Source: Micromonospora sp. HNM0581 (lineage in GTDB: Bacteria > Actinomycetota > Actinomycetes > Mycobacteriales > Micromonosporaceae). Taken from it: a stretch of DNA of 64,000 nucleotides. Of this stretch, positions 1 through 8,260 are shown in pieces. The position numbers and the translations under genes were made by a program. The stretch is taken from positions 434,001 through 498,000 of the forward strand of contig NZ_JAASAD010000001.1 of the NCBI RefSeq assembly GCF_012726175.1. The letters are read 5' to 3'. The first letter of the stretch is position 1; each line of letters starts with the position of its first letter. A model generated the notes under the pieces. It was not told the DNA's origin. It searched no databases and worked only from the letters and a program-made list of their open reading frames with translations.

Positions 1-1
1 C

Positions 2-1048
2 GGCCGGGGGATCGAGCCGATCGTGACGCTCTACCACTGGGACCTGCCGCAAACGTTGCAGGATCGGGGCGGCTGGACCAGTCGCGACACCGCCGAGCAC
101 TTCGCCACCTACGCCTCCGCCGTGTACGCCCGCCTGGGTGACCGGGTCGGCACCTGGACCACGCTCAACGAACCGTGGTGCTCGGCGTACCTCGGCTACG
201 GCAACGGCGTACACGCTCCGGGAGTGCGGGACGCGGGTGCCGCCTTCACCGCCGTACACCATCTGCTGCTCGCGCACGGCCTGGCCGTCCAGACACTGCG
301 CGCCGCTGGCGCCGACCGTGTCGGGGTCACGCTCAATCCCGCCGACGTACGCCCCGCCGATCCGGACAGCGCAGCCGATGCCGCCGCCGTACGCCTGGTC
401 GACGGCCTACACAACCGGATCTTCCTTGATCCGCTGCTGGTCGGCGGGTACCCGGACGATGTTCGCGAACATGTCGCGCGGATCGTCGAGCCCACCTTCG
501 TGCGGGACGACGACGAGAAGTCGATCGCAGCGCCCATCGACCTGCTCGGCATCAACTACTACGCGCCGACCTACGTCGCCGGTCGACCGGACGGTGCCGG
601 TGGCGGCGGAGCGTACCCGGGCACCGAGGGGGCGGTGCAGTTCCTGGATCCGGTCGGGCCGCTCACCGACATGGGCTGGATGATCGAACCAGCCGGGCTG
701 ACCCGGTTGCTGGAACGCATCGCCACCGACTACCCGGCGGTACCGCTGCTGATCACCGAGAACGGTGGCGCCTTTCCGGACGAGCCCGCCACTGACGCGA
801 GCACCCCGGTTCGGGACACCGACCGGATCGCCTACCTCGACGGTCACCTGCGCGCCGCCCACGAGGCCATCGCCCGGGGCGTCGACCTGCGGGGCTATCT
901 CGTATGGTCGTTGCTTGACAACTTCGAGTGGGCCGAGGGGTACCGTAAGCGATTCGGCATCGTGCACGTCGACTACCTCACTCAGCGGCGTACACCGAAG
1001 TCCAGCGCCCGGTGGTACCAGGAGGTGATCTCCCGGAACGGGCTGTGA
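2..1048 (+). CDS. GH1 family beta-glucosidase, 5' end missing
   Basis: C-terminal part of a glycoside hydrolase family 1 enzyme, expected to cleave beta-linked glucosides or cello-oligosaccharides. The window opens inside the gene; the reading frame is open from base 2. The acid/base glutamate lies in TLNEP (codon 170-172) and the nucleophile glutamate in ITENGG (codon 758-760), both intact. The YLVWSLLDNFEWAEGY stretch and the RFGIVHVD end are also typical of GH1. The visible 348 residues compare with about 450 in full enzymes, so about 100 N-terminal residues lie outside. A LacI-type regulator follows 19 bases downstream, suggesting local sugar control. The family is certain; the exact substrate is not. 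Confidence 0.95.
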   Translation, partial: GRGIEPIVTLYHWDLPQTLQDRGGWTSRDTAEHFATYASAVYARLGDRVGTWTTLNEPWCSAYLGYGNGVHAPGVRDAGAAFTAVHHLLLAHGLAVQTLRAAGADRVGVTLNPADVRPADPDSAADAAAVRLVDGLHNRIFLDPLLVGGYPDDVREHVARIVEPTFVRDDDEKSIAAPIDLLGINYYAPTYVAGRPDGAGGGGAYPGTEGAVQFLDPVGPLTDMGWMIEPAGLTRLLERIATDYPAVPLLITENGGAFPDEPATDASTPVRDTDRIAYLDGHLRAAHEAIARGVDLRGYLVWSLLDNFEWAEGYRKRFGIVHVDYLTQRRTPKSSARWYQEVISRNGL

Positions 1049-1067
1049 CGAGGTGGTGGTTTCTCCG

Positions 1068-2075
1068 ATGGCGGGGGCGCAGCGTCCGACCCTGGAAGCG
1101 GTGGCACGGCGGGCCGGTGTGTCCCGGGCCACCGTCTCCCGGGTGGTCAACGGCTCGACCACGGTCGCCGAGCCGATTCGGGAGGCGGTCCGCGTGGCGG
1201 TCGCCGAGCTGGGCTACGTGCCCAACCTGGCCGCACGTACCCTCGTCACCCAACGGACCGACTCGATCGCTCTGGTGATGCCCGAGGAGGCCACCCGGGT
1301 CTTCTCCGACGACCAGGTCTTTCCCGGCATCATCCGTGGCGCCGCACAGGAGTTGGAGACCGCCGACAAGCAGTTGGTGCTGATGCTTGCCGGCTCGCCG
1401 GCCGGGCACGAGCGGGTCGCCCGGTACACCACCGGGCGGCACGTCGACGGGGTGCTGTTCGCCTCGCTGCACGGGGCCGATCCGCTGCCCGCCCGGCTGG
1501 CGGCGCTTGGTATTCCGGTGGTGTGCAGCGGCCGGCCACTCGACGGGGCGGACATTCCCTACATCGACGTCGACCATGTCGGCGGGGTCACCCGGGCGGT
1601 CCAGCACCTGATTGACGGCGGGCGACGCCGGATCGCCACCATTGCCGGGCCGCAGGACATGGTCGCCGGCATCGAGCGACTCACCGGTTACCGGGACGCG
1701 ATGGCCGCCGCGGGGCTGCCGGTTGTGGTGTCGGCGGGCGACTTCACCCGCGAGTCGGGAGCGGCGGTGATGCGCGAGCTACTCGCCGCCCACCCCGACC
1801 TGGACGCCGTCTTCGCCGCTTCGGACCTGATGGCCCACGCTGCTCTGCGTACGCTGCGCGGGGCGGGGCGGCGGGTACCCGAGGACGTGGCGGTGATTGG
1901 CTTCGACGACATCGAGACCGCCGCTTACACCGACCCGCCGCTGACCACCGTCCGGCAACCGATAGTGGAGCTGGGCCGGCAGGGCACCCGGCTGTTGCTC
2001 CGGCTCGCCGCCGGTGAGCAGGTCGAGCCGGCACTCATCCTGCCCACCGAGCTGATCGTCCGCGATTCCGCATGA
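1068..2075 (+). CDS. LacI family transcriptional regulator
   Basis: Sugar-responsive DNA-binding repressor of the LacI/GalR family, 335 residues from ATG 1068. The N-terminal helix-turn-helix reads TLEAVARRAGVSRATVSRVV with the hinge following, and the rest is a periplasmic-binding-like effector domain. The end FDDIETAAYTDPPLTTVRQP is a family hallmark. I chose ATG 1068 because GAGGTGG stands 11 bases before it. GTG at 1053 and 1056 are in frame but have no ribosome binding site of their own. The gene follows the beta-glucosidase with a 19-base gap and probably represses that operon until its inducer, likely a glucoside or disaccharide, is present. Confidence 0.93.
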   Translation: MAGAQRPTLEAVARRAGVSRATVSRVVNGSTTVAEPIREAVRVAVAELGYVPNLAARTLVTQRTDSIALVMPEEATRVFSDDQVFPGIIRGAAQELETADKQLVLMLAGSPAGHERVARYTTGRHVDGVLFASLHGADPLPARLAALGIPVVCSGRPLDGADIPYIDVDHVGGVTRAVQHLIDGGRRRIATIAGPQDMVAGIERLTGYRDAMAAAGLPVVVSAGDFTRESGAAVMRELLAAHPDLDAVFAASDLMAHAALRTLRGAGRRVPEDVAVIGFDDIETAAYTDPPLTTVRQPIVELGRQGTRLLLRLAAGEQVEPALILPTELIVRDSA

Positions 2076-2514
2076 GCTACACCTGAGACGGCCCCTGCCC
2101 CTGACTCACCATCCGGTGTCCGAGTGCGCGCCGAGTTCTGTGATATTCGGCATTTCTCCCTCGTTACGCACGATGTCTGCCAGGAAACCGGGTCTTTCGC
2201 CTCAGGCGCTTCACCGACCACACGGCTACGATCCGGTTCGATCTACTCACCTCCAATCCACGAGCATCCGAGCAGTTCGATGCTGCTCACGGGCCGTCGC
2301 GCCAGGACCGCCGATCGGTGCCGGTGAGTTTCGCGGCCGGTCGACGACAGGGCCGCCCCGGCCGACGCGAGCCCACAACAGACAGTTTGCTGCCCGTTGC
2401 CCGCCGGATCGCGCCCGAAGCGGAACGGCACAGCGTTGTCCGGCAACAAATCCGGTATGTACCGTGGGCCCGTCACGCTCAGGTTCGTGACCCGATCCGT
2501 GGGGGAGTTCAACG
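2076..2514. other. Intergenic region, no gene seen
   Basis: 439 bases between the LacI-type gene and the carbohydrate-binding protein. Frames open here are short and lack codon bias on either strand. It should hold the promoter of the downstream gene, but I could not identify a -35/-10 pair with confidence. No hairpin with a U-tract and no riboswitch-like fold was recognised. Confidence 0.4.
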
Positions 2515-3306
2515 GTGCCCACCGAAACGGCGTTGCACCCGGCCGACGAGGGCCGCCGCGATCTCGACAGCACCCCGGATCGCCCTAACCGCACCGGGCA
2601 ACTGGTGGGAGTCGCCACCCTGGCCGGCGTGATCGCACTCACCGCAGCTGCGGTCCCGTGGCTTCTGACACCGGATGGGAACCGGTCACCCGGCAGTACG
2701 TCCTTCGTGGCGACGAGCAGCCCGACCGCCCCCGCACAGTCGCCCTCCGCCAGCGGTGTGCCGACCTCGGCCGCACCGACCACACCACCGACCGGGGCGG
2801 CGGCAGCCCCGGAACCACCGGGCAGCAGGCCGCCCTCGACGCCAGACCAGTCAGGCACCCGGGTCGCACCCGCACCAACCCCGCCGGTAGCGCCGTCACC
2901 GGCCGCCGCCAGCCCGGACAGCTCCCCGCCGGCACCATCGTTCAGCCCGGTGAGTGTGGAGGCCGAGGACCCTGGCAACCTGCTCAGTGACGGTGCCGCC
3001 GTCGTCGCCTGTGGCACCTGCGACGGCGGCGCCCGGGTCCGGTACGTCGGCAGGGTCACCGCCTACCTCACCACGGCAACCGCCGGCAGGCGCACCATAA
3101 CCGTCAGGTACGAGGTCGACGGCGAACGTGGTCTCCAGATCTCCATAAACGGTGCCGCACCGACCAGCCACCGCGTCTCCGGAACCGGCTGGGGCACACC
3201 GCAAACCCTGCGGTACACCGCGACGGTCCCGGCTGGGCGGATCAGCATGGCCTTCTACAACGACGCCGGCCCCGCCCCCGACATCGACAAGATCACTATC
3301 AGCTGA
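2515..3306 (+). CDS. Membrane-anchored carbohydrate-binding (CBM6/35-like) protein
   Basis: Predicted surface protein of 263 residues. Residues 1-28 are polar. One membrane segment follows at about 29-52 (LVGVATLAGVIALTAAAVPW), then a long Pro/Ser/Thr/Ala-rich linker to about residue 143. The C-terminal 120 residues begin VSVEAEDPGN and end DIDKITIS, the pattern of CBM6/CBM35-type beta-sandwich modules that bind sugars. GTG 2515 is preceded by GGGGGAG. No catalytic domain is present. It sits 8 bases before the histidine kinase gene in the same direction, so it may belong to that operon and act as a cell-wall or glycan-sensing partner; this role is inference. Confidence 0.8.
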   Translation: MPTETALHPADEGRRDLDSTPDRPNRTGQLVGVATLAGVIALTAAAVPWLLTPDGNRSPGSTSFVATSSPTAPAQSPSASGVPTSAAPTTPPTGAAAAPEPPGSRPPSTPDQSGTRVAPAPTPPVAPSPAAASPDSSPPAPSFSPVSVEAEDPGNLLSDGAAVVACGTCDGGARVRYVGRVTAYLTTATAGRRTITVRYEVDGERGLQISINGAAPTSHRVSGTGWGTPQTLRYTATVPAGRISMAFYNDAGPAPDIDKITIS

Positions 3307-3314
3307 CCGCACGG

Positions 3315-4520
3315 ATGAGCCGATTCGTCGCGTACGTCGCGCTGTGCCGAGCCATGCTGCTCGGCCGGTTGGCGTTGACGCTGGCAGCCGTCGGCGTCGG
3401 CATCCGGCTCACCGACGACCCCTGGCTGACGGTCGGCACCCTCGTGCTCATCGCCATCGCCACGAGCGTGCAGGTGACCGTGTTGAGCCGATGGCCGGAT
3501 GTCATCCGGTGGCGGCTGGGGTTCCTGGTCGTCGACGCGGCCATCATGATCGTCGTACTCGTGCTCAGCCAGGGGCATGTGGCCTTTTTCTGCTATGCCG
3601 CTGGCTTCGCCGCCCTCACCGGCGCGCTGCTCGGGGCCCGCGCGTTTCCGCTCTGGATCGCCGACGCCGGTCTCGGGCTGGCCGTGGCCGCGCACCTGCT
3701 GCGGACCGGCGGGACAGCGGACTCCGTCGCTGCGCCTTTCGTGTTGGCCTTCCCGATGATCAATATCGTCTGTGGCTACGGCGCGGCGGTGGTGACCGCC
3801 GCCCTGGCCCGCTACCTCGACGCTTCGATCGTGGCCGTGGCCAGCGCGTACCAGTCGGCGGCAGCCTCGGAGCGGGCGCGACTGGCACGCGAGTTGCACG
3901 ACTCCGTGGCCAAGACGCTACGCGGTGTCTCCTTCGCAGCCGTCGCTCTGCCCACCCTGCTACGTCGCCAGCCCGAGCTGGCCGAAGAACTCGCCAGTAC
4001 CGTCTCCGCCGGAGCCGACACCGCCATCCGTGAGGCTCGCGAACTGCTCAGCGGGCTACGTCGGGACGCCCTCGACCGGCCGTTCGCCGAGCACCTGCGG
4101 CAGGTGTGCGATGCCTGGACGCGGTGGAGCGGGGTACCGGCACGAGTCGATGTCACGACAGGCGAAGAGCCGACTCCGTCGGCCCGGTACGAGCTGACCC
4201 AGATCCTCAATGAAGCGTTGGAGAACGTGGCCCGGCACGCGAAGGCCACCCAGGTCCACGTCAGCCTGCACCAATGGGAGGGACATGTGGTGCTCACCAT
4301 CAAGGACGACGGCACCGGGTTCGCTCCTCCCGACGAGCTGACCGCCCTGTCCGCGCAGGGCAGCTTCGGAGTCGTCGGCATGGCCGAACGAGCCCAGGCG
4401 GTAGGCGGCGCGCTACGGCTAGACTCGTCCTTCGGCGCGGGTACCAGCGTGGTGGCCCGTGTTCCGGTGTCGACCGTCGCCCACACCGCCATGACCCGGC
4501 ACGGCGGATGGCAGGCATGA
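3315..4520 (+). CDS. NarL-type sensor histidine kinase
   Basis: Two-component sensor kinase of the HisKA_3 class, 401 residues. The N-terminal 170 residues form about five to six membrane helices with almost no extracellular domain. The phosphoacceptor is His195 in ARLARELHDSVAK. The ATPase domain carries the N box with Asn304 (NEALENVARHAK), DDGTGF near 331 and a late GVVGMAERAQAVGG. Such intramembrane kinases often sense the envelope. Its stop codon overlaps the start of the response regulator gene (ATGA at 4517-4520), so the two are translationally coupled. The carbohydrate-binding protein lies immediately upstream. Confidence 0.95.
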   Translation: MSRFVAYVALCRAMLLGRLALTLAAVGVGIRLTDDPWLTVGTLVLIAIATSVQVTVLSRWPDVIRWRLGFLVVDAAIMIVVLVLSQGHVAFFCYAAGFAALTGALLGARAFPLWIADAGLGLAVAAHLLRTGGTADSVAAPFVLAFPMINIVCGYGAAVVTAALARYLDASIVAVASAYQSAAASERARLARELHDSVAKTLRGVSFAAVALPTLLRRQPELAEELASTVSAGADTAIREARELLSGLRRDALDRPFAEHLRQVCDAWTRWSGVPARVDVTTGEEPTPSARYELTQILNEALENVARHAKATQVHVSLHQWEGHVVLTIKDDGTGFAPPDELTALSAQGSFGVVGMAERAQAVGGALRLDSSFGAGTSVVARVPVSTVAHTAMTRHGGWQA

Positions 4521-5176
4521 TCAATGTTTTGGTCGTCGACGACAACCCGATCGTCCGGATGGCGCTGCACGGTTACCTTTCCAGCTCCGAGGACGTGAAG
4601 GTGGTCGGTGAGGCAGCGGACGGGCGGACCGCCATGGCCGTCGCTCGACAGCTACGCCCCGACGTGACTCTGTTGGACCACCGGATGCCGATCGCCGACG
4701 GTCTCAGCGTGGTCCGTCAACTCGCCGAACACTCACGCGTCCTTGTCCTGACCAACGACGGCGACCATGACCTGATCGCCGGCATGCTGCGCGGCGGCGC
4801 TCACGGATATCTGGTGCACGGGGAGTTCGAACCGACCGAACTGCTGCGTGCGGTCCGTGCGGTGGCGGCCGGTGAGGGTTGGCTGTCGGCGCGCAGCGCC
4901 TCGGTGACCATTTCCATGCTGCGCGAGCAGGCGGCCCGTGAGCAGGCAGAAGCGGAACGCACCGCGGCGGCCCGGGCGCGACGCGAAAGGTTCGGTCTGA
5001 CCCGGCGTGAGCAGGAGGTGATGGCGTTGCTCAGAGCTGGGCACTCGAACGCGGCGATCGCCCGTCAGCTGCTCCTCACGGAGAAGACGGTGAAGAACCA
5101 CCTGGCCAACATTTTCACCAAGTTGCAGGCCACCAACCGCACCGAGGCGGTGGTGCGCTGGGCGGACCAGGCCTAG
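4517..5176 (+). CDS. NarL/LuxR-type response regulator
   Basis: Partner of the upstream kinase, 219 residues from ATG 4517. The receiver domain has the acidic pair Asp8/Asp9, phosphoacceptor Asp54 (TLLDHRMP) and the conserved Thr in VLVLTND. The usual switch lysine is not found: the region reads GYLVHGEF where most receivers have K-G or K-P. A helical linker rich in Glu/Arg/Ala follows, then a LuxR-type helix-turn-helix (LTRREQEVMALLRAGHSN to KTVKNHLANIFTKL). The start is set by the ATGA overlap with the kinase gene. The stop codon overlaps the stop of the convergent sigma factor gene. Target genes are unknown. Confidence 0.94.
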   Translation: MINVLVVDDNPIVRMALHGYLSSSEDVKVVGEAADGRTAMAVARQLRPDVTLLDHRMPIADGLSVVRQLAEHSRVLVLTNDGDHDLIAGMLRGGAHGYLVHGEFEPTELLRAVRAVAAGEGWLSARSASVTISMLREQAAREQAEAERTAAARARRERFGLTRREQEVMALLRAGHSNAAIARQLLLTEKTVKNHLANIFTKLQATNRTEAVVRWADQA

Positions 5177-5751
5177 ACCATGGCAGGCCGTTGCACCCGG
5201 GACGTCGTCACCGCGTCGTCGCCCCGGTCGAGGATCCCCCGCACTGCTCGGAGAGCGTAGAACGACCGGGACCGGACCGTCCCCTCCGGAATTCCGACCC
5301 GGTCGGCCACCTCGGCGACGGAGGCGCCGCCGTAGTAGAGCTCGACGAGCACGGCACGGTGCTCGGGCGTGATCCTGCGGAGCGCATCGGCCAGGGCGAG
5401 CCGGTCGACGATCTCGTCGACCGCGTTGCACGGCGACGGCATCCAACTGACATCGACGCCGTAGCTCTCCAACGGCCGGGCGGCACGGGCCCGCGCAGCA
5501 TCGATCATCAGGTGCCGGGCGACGATGAACAGCCACCGGCGTACGGTGTCCGGCTCCGACGGCAGCTCCGCCATCCGACGCCACGCCCGAAGCATGGTTT
5601 CCTGCACCAGATCCTCGGCGAGTTCCCGTTGACCGTGCGTAAGACGGAGCAGGAAGGAGTAGAGCGGTTGGGAGTTCGCGGCGAAGATCGCCCGCATCCG
5701 GCGGACCGCGTCGACGTCGGCGGGTCTCGACGGGCAGACATCGGTGTGCAT
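5173..5751 (-). CDS. ECF-type RNA polymerase sigma factor
   Basis: Alternative sigma factor of 192 residues. Region 2 reads LVQETMLRAWRRM and WLFIVARHLMIDAARAR; region 4 reads ELYYGGASVAEVADRVG and IPEGTVRSRSFYALRAVR. ATG 5751 is preceded by GGAGGTGA five bases upstream, which decides the start over longer in-frame options. It closely resembles the sigma factor at 18377-18946; both have the SFYALRAVR/AFYAVRALQ type ending. No anti-sigma gene is adjacent. It is divergent from the zincin gene at 6074, whose promoter looks ECF-dependent, so either sigma factor may serve the promoters described here. Confidence 0.93.
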   Translation of the reverse strand: MHTDVCPSRPADVDAVRRMRAIFAANSQPLYSFLLRLTHGQRELAEDLVQETMLRAWRRMAELPSEPDTVRRWLFIVARHLMIDAARARAARPLESYGVDVSWMPSPCNAVDEIVDRLALADALRRITPEHRAVLVELYYGGASVAEVADRVGIPEGTVRSRSFYALRAVRGILDRGDDAVTTSRVQRPAMV

Positions 5752-6073
5752 CGCGGTCACCTCCTCCGGGCCGGCTGGTCTCAGCGGCACACCGCACGCT
5801 AACGACCTGCGGTCTGCCGCACCTGAGGCGAAGGGCCCACAGAACGCCAAGGAGCGACACCGTAGCTCTCCGTCCGACCGGGCACCCCGGGCCCGGCAGC
5901 GTCGACACCAGCGGCCGAGCACCCGGGCGGACCGCTGCCGCAGCCCGCGCACCGCCGACCGTCGCGACGCCGGCGAATCGGGGCGCCGGAAGTTCTGCAC
6001 CTCCGGGTTGAACCGCCAAGGCCACCGGCCCGTCAGGCGGTCGTCCGGTAGCTACCAAGACGGAGGCAGCACG
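5752..6073. other. Divergent intergenic region between the ECF sigma gene and the zincin gene
   Basis: 322 bases holding control regions for two divergent genes. The plus-strand promoter at 6009-6037 is recognisable. I found no clear promoter for the minus-strand sigma gene and no small gene. Confidence 0.45.
6009..6037 (+). promoter_or_regulatory. ECF-type promoter, TGAACC-N17-GTCAGG
   Basis: The -35 box TGAACC is at 6009-6014 and the -10 box (C)GTCAGG at 6032-6037, separated by exactly 17 bases. The start of transcription would fall about 30 bases before GTG 6074. The same spacing and boxes recur before four other units in this window. Confidence 0.65.
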
Positions 6074-6943
6074 GTGAATAGACGAGATTGGCGGGACAGA
6101 CGGGACAGGCGGGACAGGCGGGATGACAGGCGTTCGCACGACATCCGGATGAGCCGAATCAGCTACGAGCGGCAGGTTCAAGCGATGAACGGCAGACGGC
6201 GACAGTCACCTCAGTCGAGTTCGGACTCCGACGAGGCCGAGCTGCGTGACCTGACCGCGCAGAATCTGCACCGGGTCCAGTTCCGAGCGGTCAACAATGG
6301 GCAGTCCGCGCAGTGGCGTGCGACCCCGCACGGCCAGCCCAACGTGGTCATCTACGACCCCACGTTCTCCTATGCCCAGCCGGGACAGCCGGGCCTGACG
6401 GCGTCAAGCAGTCTCGCGCACGAGGTGGGTGGCCACGAGGTCGCCGACCTAACGTTCCAGCATCCCGACCACGCCGCCCTGCGGGCGACCAACCTGCACC
6501 TGCCCGGCGACGACGTAGACAGCCCCGCGCTGCATGACTCGTACCGACGACAGTCTCGGACCATCCACGAAAACTGGGAGGAGGTGCGAGACGCAATTCC
6601 TGGGGACACGTCCATCGCCCAGAACCAGGGCTGGGCCGACTATGTGAACGCCCGGGTCGACTACGCCCAGGCGAACCCGCAAGTGCACAACGAGTCGGTC
6701 GCCGGCGACACGTTGGATGCGCTGCGCCGAAGCCAGCTCGCCGACGGACCCGTCGGCAACCAGCTCCGGGCCATCTCCCGGGAGGCCAGCGTCCGGCGCC
6801 AACTCGGCGGGGAGGTAGCACGGGTCGAGCGGGTGCAGGGCACGTCGTCCACCCGGATGCCCGCCTACGTGAACACTCTGGCCGGGCCGAGCGGTAGGCA
6901 CCAGCAGTCGAGCGGTAGGCAGCAGAGGAGAAGGGGCCGATGA
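6074..6943 (+). CDS. Putative zincin (HEXXH) metallopeptidase-like protein
   Basis: Protein of 289 residues starting at GTG 6074, seven bases after GGAGG. The N-terminus is a highly charged Arg/Asp tract (RDWRDRRDRRDRRDD). The middle contains LAHEVGGHEVADL with His116, Glu117 and His120, the zinc-binding HEXXH pattern. The preceding IYDPTFSYA and the general layout recall M91-like or polymorphic-toxin zincins, though I do not recognise a named family. No signal peptide or membrane segment is seen. Its last four bases overlap the DUF4913 gene. An ECF-type promoter shared with the type IV-like operon precedes it. A secreted or injected effector is a reasonable guess, not shown. Confidence 0.7.
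   Translation: MNRRDWRDRRDRRDRRDDRRSHDIRMSRISYERQVQAMNGRRRQSPQSSSDSDEAELRDLTAQNLHRVQFRAVNNGQSAQWRATPHGQPNVVIYDPTFSYAQPGQPGLTASSSLAHEVGGHEVADLTFQHPDHAALRATNLHLPGDDVDSPALHDSYRRQSRTIHENWEEVRDAIPGDTSIAQNQGWADYVNARVDYAQANPQVHNESVAGDTLDALRRSQLADGPVGNQLRAISREASVRRQLGGEVARVERVQGTSSTRMPAYVNTLAGPSGRHQQSSGRQQRRRGR
6092..6127 (+). repeat. Four 9-bp direct repeats encoding an Arg/Asp tract
   Basis: CGGGACAGA, CGGGACAGG, CGGGACAGG and CGGGATGAC follow without spacing, in frame, at the start of the zincin gene. They encode R-D-R units. Slippage could change the copy number without shifting the frame. Confidence 0.85.
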
Positions 6944-7341
6944 CCGTAGGCCCGCCGACACCGCCGCCTCCGCCCACGCCGCGCTTCATCCATTACCTCG
7001 ACGGCGAGGAGTACGACGATGCCCTGGCCCACCTGTGTATCTGGGTCGAGCACGTCCTGTTACCGACGTACGGACGGGAGGTCACCTCGTCCCTACCGTG
7101 GTGCCCACGCTGGTGGAATCATGCCGAAGCGGTTGCTCAACTCCACGCCCTCTGGCTGACCTGGCAGGAGCTGACCGGCTACCCCGGCGGACCGTTGGGG
7201 CCGGCCAACTGGCATCGGGACTACCTGGATCCGGTGATGGCCACCCTTCGTGACCCGGCTGGGCCGTTCGCCGGCTGCAAGGCCGGAGTACATCGAGCCA
7301 AGACTCCACCCACCGTGGAGACCTTCGCTATCGACTCCTGA
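6940..7341 (+). CDS. DUF4913 domain protein
   Basis: Protein of 133 residues. After a proline-rich start (PPTPPPPPTPRF), the sequence matches the DUF4913 pattern: VEHVLLPTYGRE, CPRWWNHAEAVAQLHALWLTWQEL and a late LDPVMATLRDPAGPFAGC with a final histidine. This domain is common in actinobacteria beside conjugation and VirD4-type genes; its function is unknown. The ATGA overlap with the upstream zincin gene shows coupled translation, so the two probably act together (partner, chaperone or immunity are all possible). It ends 10 bases before a strong bidirectional hairpin and faces the type IV-like operon. Confidence 0.85.
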   Translation: MTVGPPTPPPPPTPRFIHYLDGEEYDDALAHLCIWVEHVLLPTYGREVTSSLPWCPRWWNHAEAVAQLHALWLTWQELTGYPGGPLGPANWHRDYLDPVMATLRDPAGPFAGCKAGVHRAKTPPTVETFAIDS

Positions 7342-7350
7342 CGATCCACT

Positions 7351-7386
7351 GAGGGGAGTACGGCGACCGGTCGCCGTACTCCCCTC
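7351..7386. terminator. Bidirectional terminator hairpin
   Basis: A perfect 36-bp palindrome (arms GAGGGGAGTACGGCGACC and its complement) lies between two convergent genes that end at 7341 and 7426. No U-tract follows, as is usual in GC-rich actinomycetes. Confidence 0.85.
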
Positions 7387-7425
7387 GTCGCTGCAACAGT
7401 TGCACATGACGCAGGTGCCAGCAGG

Positions 7426-8256
7426 TCAACGTATCGAGTCGCTCGCCTGTTCCTCCGAGCCGGACGAGGCGGTCACGTCCGGCTCCGGTTCTGAGGCGTT
7501 CGCGTCGGCGTGTGGCTCGTCGTCATCGACGGTGTACTCCGCGAAGAGCCCGCGAATCTGAAACGGGTAGCTGCCCAGTGCGAGGACGGGCATGCCGCCC
7601 TGGGCCTCGACACCTGCAAGACCGATGTCCCAGGCCATCAGGGTCAGGGTCAGCTGGTCGCCAACCGCCTTCCGCTCCGCCAGCAGTTCCCTGATCTCCC
7701 TGGCCAGATGACAGAAGTAGCGGGCGTGGGCGTGGACCGAGTCCTCCGCGTCGAGCACTGACGCCTCGCCGCTGTCGTCGTCGTCCTCGCCGTACTCCTC
7801 GAACACCTCGGGCGTCAGCTGGGAAAGCCCCTTCCTTCCCTGTGGGCCTTCCCGCTCCGCGTCGAACCCGGACGCGTGATCGATCTGAGCCGCGATGATC
7901 ACGGGAGTGAGCAGGTTGCACTTTCCGGCGGCGGCCTTGATCGGTGCGACCAGGTCCTGGTCCGGCACCTGCGTCGCGTCGAAGGCGCCCCGTCCATCTC
8001 CACCGGCCAAACGGATCAACGCGTTGGTCCTTGTTGCCGACTCGCTGGCCTCGGCGGAATCGGCTGCGTACGAGGTCATCTGTGAACCACCGGCCATCGC
8101 GAAGATGACCAGCAGGACGATCAGCGCCAGCAGCGCCAGCACCGCCAAGGGGAACAACCCCACGACCGAGATGACCAGCCAGAGCAGCTGCGCCGAATCG
8201 AACCTGGTCAGGGACCTCGTCGCCGGACCGGCCGCACGAACCTTCCCGAGTGCCAT
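7426..8256 (-). CDS. VirB1-like membrane protein with degenerate lysozyme-like domain
   Basis: Last gene of the type IV secretion-like operon, 276 residues from ATG 8256 (the VirD4-like gene stops four bases before). A transmembrane helix at about 30-58 (FPLAVLALLALIVLLVIFAM) is followed by an extracytoplasmic domain. This resembles lytic transglycosylases: LLTPVIIAAQIDHASGFDAE then GRKGLSQLTPEVFEEYG. Where active enzymes have Glu in the E-S-G-F motif, this one has Ala (ASGF). Enzymatic activity is therefore doubtful, and a structural peptidoglycan-binding role is more likely. The end is acidic and low in complexity. Position and fold match VirB1 of type IV systems. Confidence 0.8.
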   Translation of the reverse strand: MALGKVRAAGPATRSLTRFDSAQLLWLVISVVGLFPLAVLALLALIVLLVIFAMAGGSQMTSYAADSAEASESATRTNALIRLAGGDGRGAFDATQVPDQDLVAPIKAAAGKCNLLTPVIIAAQIDHASGFDAEREGPQGRKGLSQLTPEVFEEYGEDDDDSGEASVLDAEDSVHAHARYFCHLAREIRELLAERKAVGDQLTLTLMAWDIGLAGVEAQGGMPVLALGSYPFQIRGLFAEYTVDDDEPHADANASEPEPDVTASSGSEEQASDSIR

Positions 8257-8260
8257 GGGG

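Noticed and set aside
2076..2514. Riboswitch such as the c-di-AMP element that precedes wall hydrolase genes
   Set aside because: The conserved blocks of that element were not found here or upstream of 19332.
4733..6181. Open frame of 482 codons on the minus strand across the response regulator and sigma genes
   Set aside because: It runs antisense to or out of frame with well-supported genes and its composition is that of a GC-rich shadow frame.
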